64,000 nucleotides of DNA. Source: Anthopleura xanthogrammica (Eukaryota; Cnidaria; Anthozoa; Actiniaria; Actiniidae). The notes below the pieces were generated by a model that saw only the letters and a list, made by a program, of their open reading frames with translations, was not told where the DNA came from and made no database searches. Shown in pieces: positions 1-11,830 of this stretch; the stretch's first letter is position 1, and each line of letters starts with the position of its first letter. The DNA lies in the NCBI GenBank assembly GCA_964019055.1, contig OZ025224.1, positions 5,351,376 through 5,415,375 on the forward strand, in the 5' to 3' direction. Position numbers and translations under genes: made by a program.

Positions 1-1513
1 TACATAAAGAGGTCTTTTATTGTTATATTTTGGGTAAGAAAACTGTAAAGTGATTTTTAGAGAGCTTACAAATTAAAAAAAAATCCCCTGGACTCCCCTA
101 CACAGCACACGCCTTGTGGATGGGAACTTCATTCTATTGAATCTGATATATTAGTTTATGTAATGCGTGAGTCAATATGAACCCCAACCCCTTCCCCACC
201 CCGGGACAAGGTGGGGTTACAAGGAGAAATGTGGGGGATTTGTTATGAGCCTTGAAATGTTAAGCCAGTAGTAGTCCATTATCAATTCATTTAGACTATG
301 CTATCCAAAATTTTAAACTTTTTTGCTATTTGACATAATATTTGGCTAAAACTTTAATTCTATGGTTCACCAGTACTTATAATCCCTTGATCCACCAATT
401 CTTTGTTTTGTTATGTTCAAGGAAAATGTTCAAATGTCAAGTCTTTTCATCTATTTTAAAACGATAGGATTATTAGAAATTAAGGCTATTTATACCCTGT
501 CTTGTTTAAACGAGAAGTTGTCCTTTTCTTCAGTATATAGTTATAAGGAAATGTTTGTTAACGTCACGAATTAAATGAGATCTGAAAAACCAATAAATAC
601 AACCGTGAGTCATAAATTTACGTTGATTCTTGTCCCAATGATCCACTGTGATAGTTGTGTTGATATTCGAGCGAGGTCTATACTATTTTGAATGGTTACT
701 TGTGATTTTGATGTGAGATGATCACGATACAATGGGAGGTTTCACGCGTGACGTATTTCCGGTGGCAAATAGAAGCTGGCCGTCAAATTTTATCAGCCCT
801 GGTTGCAAAAGACGGCAAATTTGTTCTGTAAAGTCTATAGAACTTTGCAAAAAACATAAGTTTAAAATACTTGTGTGGTTTTCATTTTATTATTTTCGAA
901 AAGCGAAAAGCACGTTTGAGCTATCACTGAAAGCACAGAAGTCATGTCTGTCTTTAAGTTAACCAAATAAATTTTTCGTCTTCACCAAAACAAGATTTGC
1001 GAAGCCATTTTGTGGTTGTAGCTCTGAGAAGAAGTGACCTAAAGACCAGAAAAACTTGATTGCACTGCAAAAATAGTCCTTCAGTTCCATAGAAAACCCT
1101 TCATAGAAGGTACATACATTGATGTTAACTAAGATTTCCTAAAAAAATCGACACAAAAATACGTAAAACTCTCGATACGGTAATACAAAAGAGGGTCGCC
1201 ATTTTGAGATATTGAGATATTTGGACAGAAATACTTGAACTGTGGTTGTTTTTTGGTGTTTTTACTACATTTTACACTTTGATCATCTTTGTCTTCATTA
1301 CTAGCAAGAGAAAAGTGATATTTGACGCTTTGAGTTTTTGTTTTTTAATCCCATTTCAAGAAAAAAAAGACTAAATTTGCATAGCTTTCCAATAAAATTT
1401 GACGGCCAGCGAACCGCTCGCGCGAGGTTGTTACGTCAAAAAAAGATTCCATGAAATCTCCCATACTATTTTGAATGGTTTCTTGTCCCAATGATCCACT
1501 GTGATATATAGTT
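1..1513. other. AT-rich sequence, no supported gene
   Basis: I see no gene here. Open frames are short and have no recognisable domain. A partial, internally deleted relative of the downstream 114-bp repeat sits at about 658-729. A short inverted pair (GGCCGTCAAATTTTAT near 778 and ATAAAATTTGACGGCC near 1392) brackets about 0.6 kb. Confidence 0.5.
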
Positions 1514-2083
1514 GTGTTGATATTCGAGCGAGGTCTATTACGATAGATTAGCTTTTGAAAACGACGCAATTCATATATTATTTTGAATGGTTTCTTGTGA
1601 TTTTGATGTGAGATGATCACGATTCTTGTGTTGATATTCGAGCGAGGTCTATTACGATAGATTAGCTTTTGAAAACGACGCAATTCATATATTATTTTGA
1701 ATGGTTTCTTGTGATTTTGATGTGAGATGATCACGATTCTTGTGTTGATATTCGAGCGAGGTCTATTACGATAGATTAGCTTTTGAAAACGACGCAATTC
1801 ATATATTATTTTGAATGGTTTCTTGTGATTTTGATGTGAGATGATCACGATTCTTGTGTTGATATTCGAGCGAGGTCTATTACGATAGATTAGCCTTTGA
1901 AAACGACGCAATTCATATATTATTTTGAATGGTTTCTTGTGATTTTGATGTGAGATGATCACGATTCTTGTGTTGATATTCGAGCGAGGTCTATTACGAT
2001 AGATTAGCTTTTGAAAACGACGCAATTCATATATTATTTTGAATGGTTTCTTGTGATTTTGATGTGAGATGATCACGATTTTT
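1514..2083. repeat. Five-copy 114-bp tandem repeat
   Basis: Units begin at 1514, 1628, 1742, 1856 and 1970 with an exact 114-bp period and almost no divergence (one C/T difference in the fourth unit). Each unit starts gtgttgatattc and ends gatgatcacgattctt. Because 114 is a multiple of three, the minus strand stays open through all units and gives a 38-residue periodic peptide (RRFQKLIYRNRPRSN core). The near identity of the units explains the open frame without coding selection, so I do not call a gene. Confidence 0.9.
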
Positions 2084-2097
2084 ACCAAATGATTCAC

Positions 2098-2345
2098 GGA
2101 TTGCACGAAAAGTACGAAATGATAATTAGATGCACGGATCGTACGATCCGTACGGATCGTACGAATGGTGAACGATGTGTGTTAGGGATCATCTGATTTA
2201 CCACAGGGTGACCATAAACACTTTACACAGGATTACCGTAAAACGTTGTACATAGTCATAGATAATAATATGCTTGTTTTATGCATACAAATGAGTTTCA
2301 CGAACCGTACGGATCGTGAACTTCTTTGACGATCCGTATCCGGTC
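2098..2345. repeat. Cluster of ACGGATCGT/CGTACG motifs with a 24-bp palindrome
   Basis: Positions 2140-2163 form a perfect 24-bp palindrome with half-site CGTACGATCCGT. Related words (ACGGATT, CCGTACGGATCGTGAAC, ACGATCCGT) recur from about 2098 to 2345, just before SRCR similarity begins. Function unknown. Confidence 0.7.
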
Positions 2346-4595
2346 GACAGTATTGGACATGACTGCAGAAAGCAGCAGTAGCTATGGCAACACGGAAAGG
2401 GAACCTTGATGGGGTATGGCTGGATTATCTAGACTGCTCGGGAAACGAATCAACTATTGAAGATTGCAAAAACGCAACTTGGAATTGGGAAAACAAGCCT
2501 TGTTCAAATGATCTACGTGCTGGTGTGATATGCTTTGAAGGTAACAAAGGCATATTTAGCTAAATTTAACCATCCAGTGAAAATTGTTAACAATGCAGTA
2601 CATCCACCTATACTTTCCGTGGGTGAATTCATTGCAAGTACACGAGGTCCAATAGTTTGAGTGCTTTCCATTTGTCCAGAAAAACCGGTTGGAATACAAA
2701 TGGAACTGTCACTTTTTCGGAAATTCAAACCGAAAAAAGTGGAACACCTTTCAAGCTTGTCCATTTATTCCGGTTGGTACGAACCAACTGTAATTGTCTG
2801 AACCATTTGAGAATTTTTCAGGCCCAGTTCTCTAATTCGCACGTTCATAGTTGGTAGGTATATAGTTGGTTTGAACTGTTCCATTAGAAACATTCTTGTC
2901 TCGGTTTAATCAACCAGTTTTTCTGGATAAATGGAAAGCACCCTTTATGAATGTTACTAATTTTGAACCTTTTTTTTCTAGATAAATTAAAATTGAAATT
3001 GAACTTTTACATCAAGAAAGGAGAAACTAAATATGCTGGAAAACTTGAGGTTGGATATTATGGGAAAAAGAGAAATCTTTGCATGGATAACTTAGATTTG
3101 AATGCAGCACATGTGATTTGCCGCATGTTGGGACATCATGACGGGGCAGTGACTGTTTCTTCATGGAGCCAACAATCCATGGCCAGTTTGTCTTTGTCAC
3201 TGCGATGTGACGGCTCTGAACCTTCTACAGACCAATGTGCAGACGTTAGTGTGAAACAGGTGGACAGGTGCCACAATAACGAAGTTGCAGGCATTGTATG
3301 CAAACCAAAAAAAGGTATGCCTTTTCAAATAGTAACTTTCCAATTCAATCAATCCTTGTAATCGATACGTAACGTTCTGCATTGTTGATGAAGATTGGGC
3401 ACTATATTATGTCGATGTGGGTAATGAACTAAATATTTTGCGGTGAAAAAATCATATTTTAGATCGAGTTATCGTTGCGGTCTAAATGTACAAAATAGAA
3501 ATATTTACCAAAAATAATTTCTTTTTCTTGAAATTGTGTAGCATACGATAGAAAGGAAGAGCTTCGTTTGGTTGGAGGTTCAGCTGATCATGAAGGGCGT
3601 GTCGAAGTTAAACTTCATGGCGTATGGGGTACAGTGTGTAGTGCTGGTTGGGATATGCTCGATGCTAACGTAGTCTGTAGAATGAACGGTTATAGTAAAG
3701 GAGCAATCACAGCATATAAGAAATTTCCAGAAGGTTCTGGTCCAATATGGATTGCTGGCTTGAACTGCAAAGGACATGAAAACAGCACAGTAGACTGTGA
3801 CCGCGAGGGACTCGACAAGACTACATCATGCAGCCACAAAAATGATGTTGGTGTGGTTTGCTATTCTGATAAAGGTCAGTTAATTCACGATATGATACTG
3901 TACATCACTGAAATGTACACTTTGATAGTCTGAAGCTTATTTTACTTCTTCAGCAGGTCATTTGCAAGTCAGTTTAGAGATGGATAACAGCAGTTCACGT
4001 TATGAAGGCCGTGTGATGATCAAGGTCAATAACGAGACTGGGACCATCGATGTTGATCAATGGGACATCCATGATGCCCATGTTGTTTGTAGAATGTTAA
4101 AGTTATCCAGAGCCATAGCAGCCATCAGCCTGTTTAGGGGAGAACCTGGCAAAGTGTTTTTCTCTAGAATGAGATGTAATGGAACAGAGGAGTCACTAGG
4201 GATGTGTGATCACGGTGGATGGGGAGGTGGTACACAAGATCACCATGGTTATGATGCTGGAGTGATCTGTGATAGACCAAGCGCAGCAGGTAAATCGTAT
4301 ATTTCATTGTTGTCGTCATTTGGTGCATTATTTGGGTATTTTTGCTAGTATATTGGTTAAGGTGTTTCATCTCTGTTCGCGAGCAGCCGTACCGAACATT
4401 TTTGAACGGCCGTTTGACCAGCTTACTCTGAATTGATTTTCATCAAATTCATAGACAATGTTGTACTTAGTCTGAAATTTATGAAACATGTAATAATTTT
4501 TAATTTGTTGCAGAAATTGCGGATTTATAAGAGAAACAATAAATTCAAAGAAACCTAATTTCCGAGCGATTACGCCGTGATGGCACCTAGAAAAA

Positions 4596-4763
4596 TCAAA
4601 AGTACTATGATAAACTATGAGATATAGCAAATAACATATCTGAAAACGTGTGCGTGTAAGAACTCAAACTCGAATTACTCAAAATCGGCTAGATAAATTT
4701 TATTGGTGTTCAGATATGTTATTTGCTTTATCTCAAAGTTTATCGTAGTAATTTTACTTTTGA
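4596..4763. repeat. Foldback element in intron 8 of copy A
   Basis: Arms of about 50 bp (4596-4642 and 4710-4763, core AGCAAATAACATATCTGA and its complement) flank a short loop. The same element is at 17846-18013 in copy B and 34205-34372 in copy C. It is absent from the shorter intron 8 of copy D (53864-54277). This looks like an old MITE that predates duplication of copies A-C. Confidence 0.75.
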
Positions 4764-4799
4764 GAATAAGAAATTAGTTTACTTCTTCCTCCCTCTGGA

Positions 4800-4970
4800 A
4801 AACCTATCACGCTAAATTCCAATGTAATATGTGAATTAGCCGTGGTTGAGGGTTCTATCTGTGAGTTATGCCAGCCCTAACTTTGGTCTGCCCAGAGATT
4901 GTTTCATTGTTCCATCTGTGAGTTAGCCGTGCCCTAACTGAATTTGATCCGCCCAGAGGTTGTATCAGGA
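4800..4970. repeat. Imperfect direct repeat in intron 8
   Basis: Two related blocks built on CATCTGTGAGTTA...GCCCTAACT...GCCCAGAG occur in succession just upstream of the transmembrane exon. Copies B and C keep both blocks; copy D keeps a decayed version. No function evident. Confidence 0.5.
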
Positions 4971-5244
4971 TATTCATGAATTTGAAGGTGTTTTCTTTAA
5001 TTATCATGACTTAACTCTGAGTTTTTGATATTTTGTTTTGTTTTAGTTGCTCAGGCGATGATGATGGATGGTACTGGAAGCAATGATGGGACTGTGACTG
5101 GCTTGTCAATCCTGATAGTCATATTGATCATGGTTATCGTTGGTGCTTTCTTGTGGTATTACTTTAAACTGAGGAACGTGAAAAGCAAGGATTCTGATGA
5201 AACACAAGGTTAATATTGCAATGTGTGTTGCGTATGTATGGAGG

Positions 5245-5295
5245 ATACACGGCCTCACAAGCTTCTAGCCTAAAAGCCTACCGTGTATAAATAAA
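5245..5295 (+). terminator. 3'-UTR hairpin and poly(A) signal, copy A
   Basis: An 8-bp stem (ATACACGG at 5245-5252, CCGTGTAT at 5281-5288) closes a loop about 30 nt after the stop codon, and AATAAA follows at 5290-5295. Matching AATAAA signals lie at 18546 (B), 34898 (C) and 54501 (D). Copy D has lost the right arm of the hairpin. Confidence 0.6.
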
Positions 5296-5648
5296 AAGAT
5301 TTATTATTTATTTATTAGCGAAATTGAACATGATGCATTTCCCTTTAATTGATTGTCCAGCATTCAGTATTCGCGACACAACTATTTTGGTGGGAATCAA
5401 TAACGTGTGAAATTGATAAAAATTGATAAAAATTGACACAACTATTTGGGTGGGGGATAAAGAACGTATGAAATTGAAAACTAACTAAGTGCTTACTTTT
5501 TATATCAACCAGGACTACAGGTGGAAAGAGAGAAAAGCGACCGTGTTTAGCGTCACAACCGTGGAGAGGTAAAAGTCATCATCATCATCATCCTCTACCT
5601 CCTCATCACCATCATCATTATCATCATCATCGTTTTTTCCTTCTTCAG

Positions 5649-5731
5649 AACGAGAGGAATGTGCAAGACAAAGAGGAGTCTTCCATGTTCTTATAAGAAA
5701 AAAGATAGAAAAAGAATACGACGCTCTTTGA
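5649..5731 (+). CDS. Candidate alternative C-terminal exon, copy A
   Basis: A pyrimidine-rich acceptor (cttcttcag) precedes an 83-nt open segment that reads in phase 1 after the transmembrane exon and stops at TGA 5729-5731. It would replace the terminal Gly of the short form with a 27-residue basic/acidic tail ending EKEYDAL. The donor would be CAAG|GTTAAT at 5209-5210, which contains the TAA of the short form. The frame is kept in all four copies, but no transcript evidence is available here. Confidence 0.45.
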
Positions 5732-5767
5732 CTTCCCCACTGCTCTTGGTTGGAATGAGTTAATTTA

Positions 5768-5891
5768 TTACACATTTAGGGTCGTTAATATATCGCGAGA
5801 TTTTATTTGCCGTGAAGTGATATCGTATCACTTCACTGATATGGTTTTTATTCACGACTTTGTTTCACGAATATCGACCCTATATGTGTAA
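5768..5891. mobile_element. Foldback/MITE in 3' flank (copy A)
   Basis: Inverted ends TTACACATTTAGGGTCG and CGACCCTA(t/a)ATGTGTAA enclose a perfect 11-bp hairpin (GTGAAGTGATA-TCG-TATCACTTCAC at 5812-5836). Orthologous elements lie at 19032-19167 (B), 35731-35872 (C) and 54932-55067 (D), so it predates the array expansion. Nothing is encoded. Confidence 0.75.
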
Positions 5892-7352
5892 CAAATGTCT
5901 TTATTTGATGAGGGTGCACGTGACAGTCTTATAAACGATAACCCTGTCTCTTAACTTATAAGATACATAGATATAGATGTTAATATAGAATATACCATGA
6001 AAATATTATTATTTTCCTTGAGGATTGAAGTCTATTGATTAGCTCCATATATTTAGTAAAACTGGTTTTACAGCTGGTACGATAAATTAATCTTTGATTT
6101 CCAGTGACTTTTATTATGGATACATTTGTATCTCATTTGCATAATAACAGGTATAGAGCTGTTAAGTTATGACGTGTTTCCGGGTCAAACTACTCACAAA
6201 AACTGCTAAAGTATAGTGAAAAATATTCTCAATGATTTAACCTCCACTTGAAACAATTAGAACTTTAGAAAAAAATTCCGGAATTGGAGAAAAAGTAAGA
6301 AAACTCTTTATGAAACTGCTTTTCGTTTTGGACCCGGAAGTCGTTTTTTCATTCGATTGACGTCACACTAAATTAAAAGCTCTATTAGGTAAGAACTATT
6401 TACTTTAAAAAACCGATTCGTTTTAAATTTTGTTTTTGAAAGATTTTCACAGTGGTGAATAAAGTTTACATGTTAGTAAATCTCTATTCTTAAAAGCTTG
6501 TGTGATCGAACTCTTTCAATCTGTGAGTTATTGATGTAGTTTTATCCCATTTAGAGCATGATGCTCATGTTGTGCAGATATCGATCGATATTTAAGTTTT
6601 GAATATGAAGTGGAACGTTATTAATAAATACGGAAAGATAGTATGGAATCTGAATAATGGTTCCCTAGTACGGATCACCTTGGTCGATTGGTACAAGAAA
6701 GTATGTGCATTGACCTGTCCGATACTAAGATTAATAAACAACAGTGCAGTTGGGTGACCAATCTATGTGACTCTTTTTTTTAATCTACAAAATCAAATGT
6801 ATTCTTGAAACTTTGTCGCTATCCCTGTTGAAGTCTAGATTTCACCTGTTAATTTCACCTAATAGGTAATGGATACTGGGTAGTAGTATAGTACGTGTTG
6901 CGCAATTTTCTATTTTGACAGGAGAAAAAAAAAACGATGGTGGTTTTAGACTGGTTTGCCACATCAAGTGAATTAATAGCATCAAAAAATACTTATGTAC
7001 TGCTTCAAAGAAGGAGTTCCTAACTCTAAGTTCTTAACTATAGTCGGCTGTTTTATCTTGAGCTGCATTATTTGAGCCGTATTGGAGCGACCAATAAGAA
7101 AGGTGAAAAGTTGATATAATTTGTTTCATCAGGCATATTTTTCTAGGAAAAATATTCCGAGTAAGATTTCAGGACATTGCTTCAAGTTCGTTTACACTGT
7201 ACTTAAAGAATTAACTTTTAAAAAATTGAAAAAGTTTAGTTAAGTTTATTTTAGATTACAAAATGGCCTTATTCATTTGTACTTGTCTTTCGTTGATTTT
7301 TCCACATATTTTGAACATCGCTTCCATGAGTTTGTGATTATTTAGTATTTAA
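5892..7352. other. A-B spacer, no gene
   Basis: AT-rich spacer shared with the other intergenic regions (similar sequence follows 19168 and 35873, and part follows 55068). It has no coherent open frame and no RNA gene that I can see. Confidence 0.6.
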
Positions 7353-7419
7353 GGGACCATGATAGGGTATGGCTGGATTATCTAGACTGCTCGGGAAACG
7401 AAACAAGTATTGAAGATAA
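7353..7419 (+). pseudogene. Relic SRCR4 exon, 5' part
   Basis: This segment matches the middle of SRCR4 exon 5 (GGTATGGCTGGATTATCTAG, then CTGCTCGGGAAACGAA), including the WLDYLDCSGNE codons. It has no acceptor and breaks off at GAAGATAA, where a TIR element begins. The same relic is at 20558-20625. The complementary right-hand part survives in two other spacers (45579-45648 and 58994-59065). Confidence 0.75.
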
Positions 7420-8010
7420 GGGACTGGTCAGAAATTAGCAGGGGGGAGGGGGGGGGGGGTGGAGATTTGAAATTGCGTGCCGAAAATGAAGTGACCCTCC
7501 CTAGCAATGGGAATGAAATTTCCTGACCCTCCCCATGGGGTAGGCCTAAAATATCATGACTCTCCCCCTGCACAGATAATACCTCCCAAAAAACTGAAAT
7601 AAGACCTCAGTGTCATTGAACATATATATCCAGAAGCCCTGAATATTCATAAACCTAGGAATTCATATGAGTGTATGTAAAAGCATCTTTCTTTGATATC
7701 AAGCAACATGCCTTTAACCATGAATGAGAATGGTGGCAGTGATGATGATGATAATGATGATGATGTCAATAGCAGTGCCACGGCAGCCACGGTGATGCTG
7801 AGCATTCTTGCTAAAGACAACTTTACATTAATTTGTTTTATAGCTTTTATCTTGCTCTTGTAAACAAGTAAATCAATATTGTCTTTCAGTTAAGACAAGA
7901 TTGTTCAGGGGATTTTTTTTGGAAGGGGGTAAGGGTAATGATCACTTTAGGCCGGAGCAGCAAGGGGGGTTTGAAAATTTTAAATTCAGAAAGCCTCGGA
8001 AATGCGATTT
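7420..8010. mobile_element. PIF/Harbinger-like element remnant (A-B spacer)
   Basis: The left terminus GGGACTGGTCAGAAATTAGC follows TAA. The matching right terminus is deleted here but is present at 45550-45574 and 58970-58993, where it is followed by (CGGC)TAA/TAA. A TAA duplication and GGG-starting inverted ends fit the 3-bp TWA target of PIF/Harbinger elements. The interior holds G-rich sequence and a (GAT)n tract at about 7741-7766. No transposase is visible. Confidence 0.6.
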
Positions 8011-8181
8011 TCTTACCTATTTACCAAACACGGTTGCTAGGGAAAGGATTTAAAAATCTCTAAGAGGTTTTTCGAAAGTTTTCATTTTGTAAAGACTATT
8101 TTTCAGGCAAGTGTGAAAGTCAAATTTGCATTATTTTTACAATAGCGCGAAGATGCTTTTGACAAATTTGCATACGGACTT

Positions 8182-8508
8182 AGAGCATGCGCAGACGTTT
8201 TTCACGCGTGTCACCCCCGTACCTTGATTTGGAATTGCAAACAAAGCAGCTGAAACTCCTATCTAAACATTCGAGTTACTGGTCACGCGTGACGTACATT
8301 AGCTGTAATCCAAAATATTGGGATCCCTGTGGTTGTCTGGGCCTGCCATCTTGGTTCTGGGAAGGAAGATATTGCCAAAGTGTTGTACGTTTTACTTCAT
8401 CTCTTATGGTTTTCATAGTCTTTAAAGTTTTCATGCTATTGGTTTCTATTATATATTGAATACGAAACGGATTCGTGCTGTAATAATCAAAATAAGAGAG
8501 TATAAAGG
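8182..8508 (+). promoter_or_regulatory. Promoter of copy B
   Basis: A conserved block carries GCATGCGCAGA (NRF-1-like, about 8186-8196), a perfect 12-bp palindrome GTCACGCGTGAC at 8282-8293 running into a CRE-like TGACGTAC, and TATAAAGG at 8501-8508, 142 bp before the ATG. The same order is found upstream of copies D and E. Factor names are motif resemblance only. Confidence 0.6.
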
Positions 8509-8642
8509 TAAATCTCATACTGGTAAACATTCGAGTCTTTCTTACTCAACAAGCTCAATAACATTCAAGTTGTTGTTCTGACTTCTGTCTAAAGGTGCGT
8601 GCGTTCAGTTCTAAGGATCTGATCAATCTTTGGTCGACGACG

Positions 8643-8706
8643 ATGGCCACTTATTTCTTACTTTGTTTTGCCTTGGTTTGTTCAACCTTACCATTTCGTA
8701 CTCTGG
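8643..8706 (+). CDS. Copy B exon 1: signal peptide
   Basis: ATG at 8643 opens MATYFLLCFALVCSTLPF, a short hydrophobic secretion signal, and the exon ends CTCTGG|GTAAGT in phase 1. The ATG is the first in frame after the TATA box, and the exon is nearly identical in copies C (21639-21702), D (46301-46364) and E (59737-59800). Confidence 0.85.
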
Positions 8707-11700
8707 GTAAGTCTTAAAATCTCGTACATTGTTACGTTGGACAAAGCTAGTTACGCTTTCTTCCTAAAATCAAAGAAGCGCCACTCGTGTTTACATGTTT
8801 TTACTGAACTAAAATTATAAAACAAGAAATACACACACATAATATAAAGAAGAAGAAAACAGCATATATTTCCATTTGTTTTATTTTTGTTTACTATTGA
8901 TTATTAGAAATCCATAGTTTTCTTTTTGTACCTAGCTTGATGCCAGATATTTGAGAATTAAAATTAATATTCAGTGTCTGGCTTCATGAAAAGCACAATA
9001 CAACTCTGAGTCATTAACAAGCAATTAATATTTCTTGGCTGGAAAAAGGCACATGCGCCACGTGCGCCATGTGAATTCCCTGTTGGGCTATTTTTAGCAT
9101 TTTTTTTTTTTTGATGGCGTGGACGTAAGCGCGCGCTCAAAAACAACATACTTTTCGTCGATTTTTCTCACTTTTTTCGACAAAATCTATTAGATAAAGC
9201 AAAAAGATCTGGATTGACTATGTTCTGTTCTCTGATAAAACACGACTGAAACTGTTGAACACTCAAATAGACGCGAAATTTATGTTTTCCCAAAAAATCT
9301 TTACATGTTTTCGCTACTTCCAGGTTTGGATGAAGCACACAACTTTTTGACGCACTGGAGTAGGGTGAGGCGAAAATTGACTTTCTGCGAATGCTAAAAA
9401 TAGCCCTACCGGGAATTCACATGGCGCGCGCGATATTAAGAAGTTTCCCTCTCTTACTTATGCTCTCTTGATAAAGACCATGACAAATATGGTTTAATAA
9501 GTGCAACTGATAAATATTAATATATATATATTAGAGACTTTTTTAGCCTTTTCATTGATCATTTACTGTGAAGCGCGTTGAGACTTCTGTATAATGCGTT
9601 TAGCGAGAATTCAATTATTATTAATTATTATTATTATTATTATTATTTAAGGCCTAATAAGTGAAAATGAGTAATTAAATAAATATAATCTATTAATATC
9701 TGATACTTCCAAACCGGCTTATGTATTTGACATGTCTTGCTTTAAGTCAAGGCATAGAATTCTTTTCTTGTTAACTTTCAACTTATACACGATCATATTT
9801 TAGTGCTTTTTCCATTTTTGCATCTCATTAGGTATTTATATATATATATAAATGTATACTACAACGTTTCTGTAATCGAGTGTACATTCATACTCGTTAT
9901 GAAAAATTATATTATATATATAAATATTTTTTCGATAAATATATTTCGTATTGTATTTTATTTTTATCCAATGATAATTTTATATTTTAACATTTTTTTA
10001 TTGGTGGAAAGGAGTAGTCTGATATAAATAATTATTAAAGGGAAGTTTGAGATCAAATATGGTTGTTTTGACCAATCATAATTGTCTGAAAAACATTGTT
10101 ATGTATAAAGGGGGATTGGTACGAAAATCGCTCAAAATTTAATTCGGCTGAAACTTTCTTGGAATAATCTTTAAGGGTCTAATAAATACTGGTTAAAGTT
10201 TTTTCTTGATATTCCGATGGGAATTATTATATATATTTTTACGAATTCTATGAAGCCCAAATGTCTCTATTTCAGTATTCAGCATTAAAAACTAGCGGAT
10301 ATTTTGAGCACAAAATACAGGGAAATGTATAGAGCGACGTTTGGTGTTGGGTAAATGACGCTAATGCTACCCGTTATTATAGTTTGGAGAGGGGGGTCCC
10401 GAAATTTATGTCACCAATATAAGGAGGGACTCGAAAAAAGAATACCGTACATAGTGGGAGCTCGAATTTGTTTTGCATAAATTTGCCTTTTCTCCTCCAC
10501 CCCCTCTCAAACTTAAATATTATGTGTAGATATTTATGAATACATACAAATAACTTGTAGTTTTTGGGTCGATTTTCCAGCCACTATGCAACATTCGGTG
10601 ACGCTTTGGGAGTAATGTATAGATTAAAATTTTCATCCAAATACGTGTTTTTATATTATGATTTTCCCATAGTTTTTCTTCAAACTTGGGACATTTACAG
10701 CTTATATATATCTTTATAATGTATCAAAATACGAAATAGGGGTCACCGTTGCTGTGTTTGAGATATAGATGATCAAAATCGTTTTCGCATCGAACTTGAC
10801 GGAGTTGTTTGATATTCAAAAATAAAGGTCAGTCGCGCGCACTTTTACGCCATATGCGCATAACAGATGCGCACAGACAATGCCCGCGAATGATGGTTAG
10901 GCTCCCTAATACGACTATCTTAAAGGCTTTTTGAAGTGTAATGTATTGTTGCATATAATGTTTTCACGTTCGGGAATACGGTGATACTACGTTCACTTTC
11001 ATTGGAATTGGTGCCGAGTTTATTCAGTTTTTTAACATGTGGGATCTAATGACTTTTGCTACAAATATTATGGGATCCGCGTGCAGTTTATGTAACATCA
11101 TTCCAATAACTTTCGATCATTGCTATCTCATCATAGAAAGACGCAAATACGATATGCATCGCTTTTTTCCAGGCAAAACCACTATTCGCCTGCAGCCTAA
11201 TACAGCAGGATCGGGTGTTCTTGGTATAATACAAGTCAACCATAATGGTCAATGGGGAACAGTATGTAACGATAACTGGGACATGAAGGATACATTCGTT
11301 GCTTGCAGACAACTTGGTTTCGGTAGAGCTGTAGGGTTTTTAAAATACGGCTCAGGAAAGGGACCAGTATTACTAAACTGGGTGGAGTGTACAGGCCTGG
11401 AGACATCACTGGAAGAGTGCAAAAAGGGTAGAGAGGGAATTTCTTCAATCCTATGTGATAAACATGTCCACGACATTGGTGTAGTGTGTTCCAGCCACAC
11501 AGGTACGTCACATCATAAAATAAAAATAAGGACGTGGCCTTATGTGCTGTAAAGTACTCTGACTCTGTTCCTGCCTTTAATCTGCACTCAAGACTTTCCT
11601 GTTTAACAGGAGTTTTTGAACTGTATTTTTCATTTACTATCGCAACCTCCTGTCTGTCTTACTACTCCTCTTGTTAAAAGCATCGAGAGTTTAGTTAGAT

Positions 11701-11753
11701 TCGTTTCAAGAATTCTACATTATTATTTTTATTATTATTATTATTTTTATTGA

Positions 11754-11830
<77 letters not shown>

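Larger units (their letters stand above)
2366..5213 (+). pseudogene. SRCR receptor copy A, 5'-truncated
   Basis: Only the 3' half of the array gene is present. Exon 5 (SRCR4) is cut at its 5' side and survives as 2366-2540, with no acceptor and unrelated DNA upstream. The other exons look intact: SRCR5 2982-3314, SRCR6 3542-3874 (one extra codon, NGYSKG), SRCR7 3957-4289 and the transmembrane exon 5047-5213 ending in TAA. All joints are phase 1 with GT/AG borders, and these exons are as open as those of the complete copies. No signal peptide, promoter or SRCR1-3 lies in the 2.3 kb upstream. It may be a truncated duplicate, the 3' end of a rearranged gene, or an assembly join. The exon calls are firm; loss of function is inferred. 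Confidence 0.7.

Noticed and set aside
1345..2106. 253-codon minus-strand frame as a real repeat protein
   Set aside because: The frame follows automatically from near-identical 114-bp units. No splice, start context or homology supports it, and single-unit relatives at 658-729 are frameshifted.
8187..8459. 90-codon frame upstream of the TATA box, also at 45846 and 59277
   Set aside because: Copy C has an 8-bp deletion and copy D a 1-bp deletion that break the frame, so it is not conserved as protein; it is promoter DNA.
11037..11172. Alternative start running into SRCR1 from within intron 1
   Set aside because: Open only in copy B; the same reading in copy C hits a stop before SRCR1, and a good acceptor at 11172 fits phase 1.
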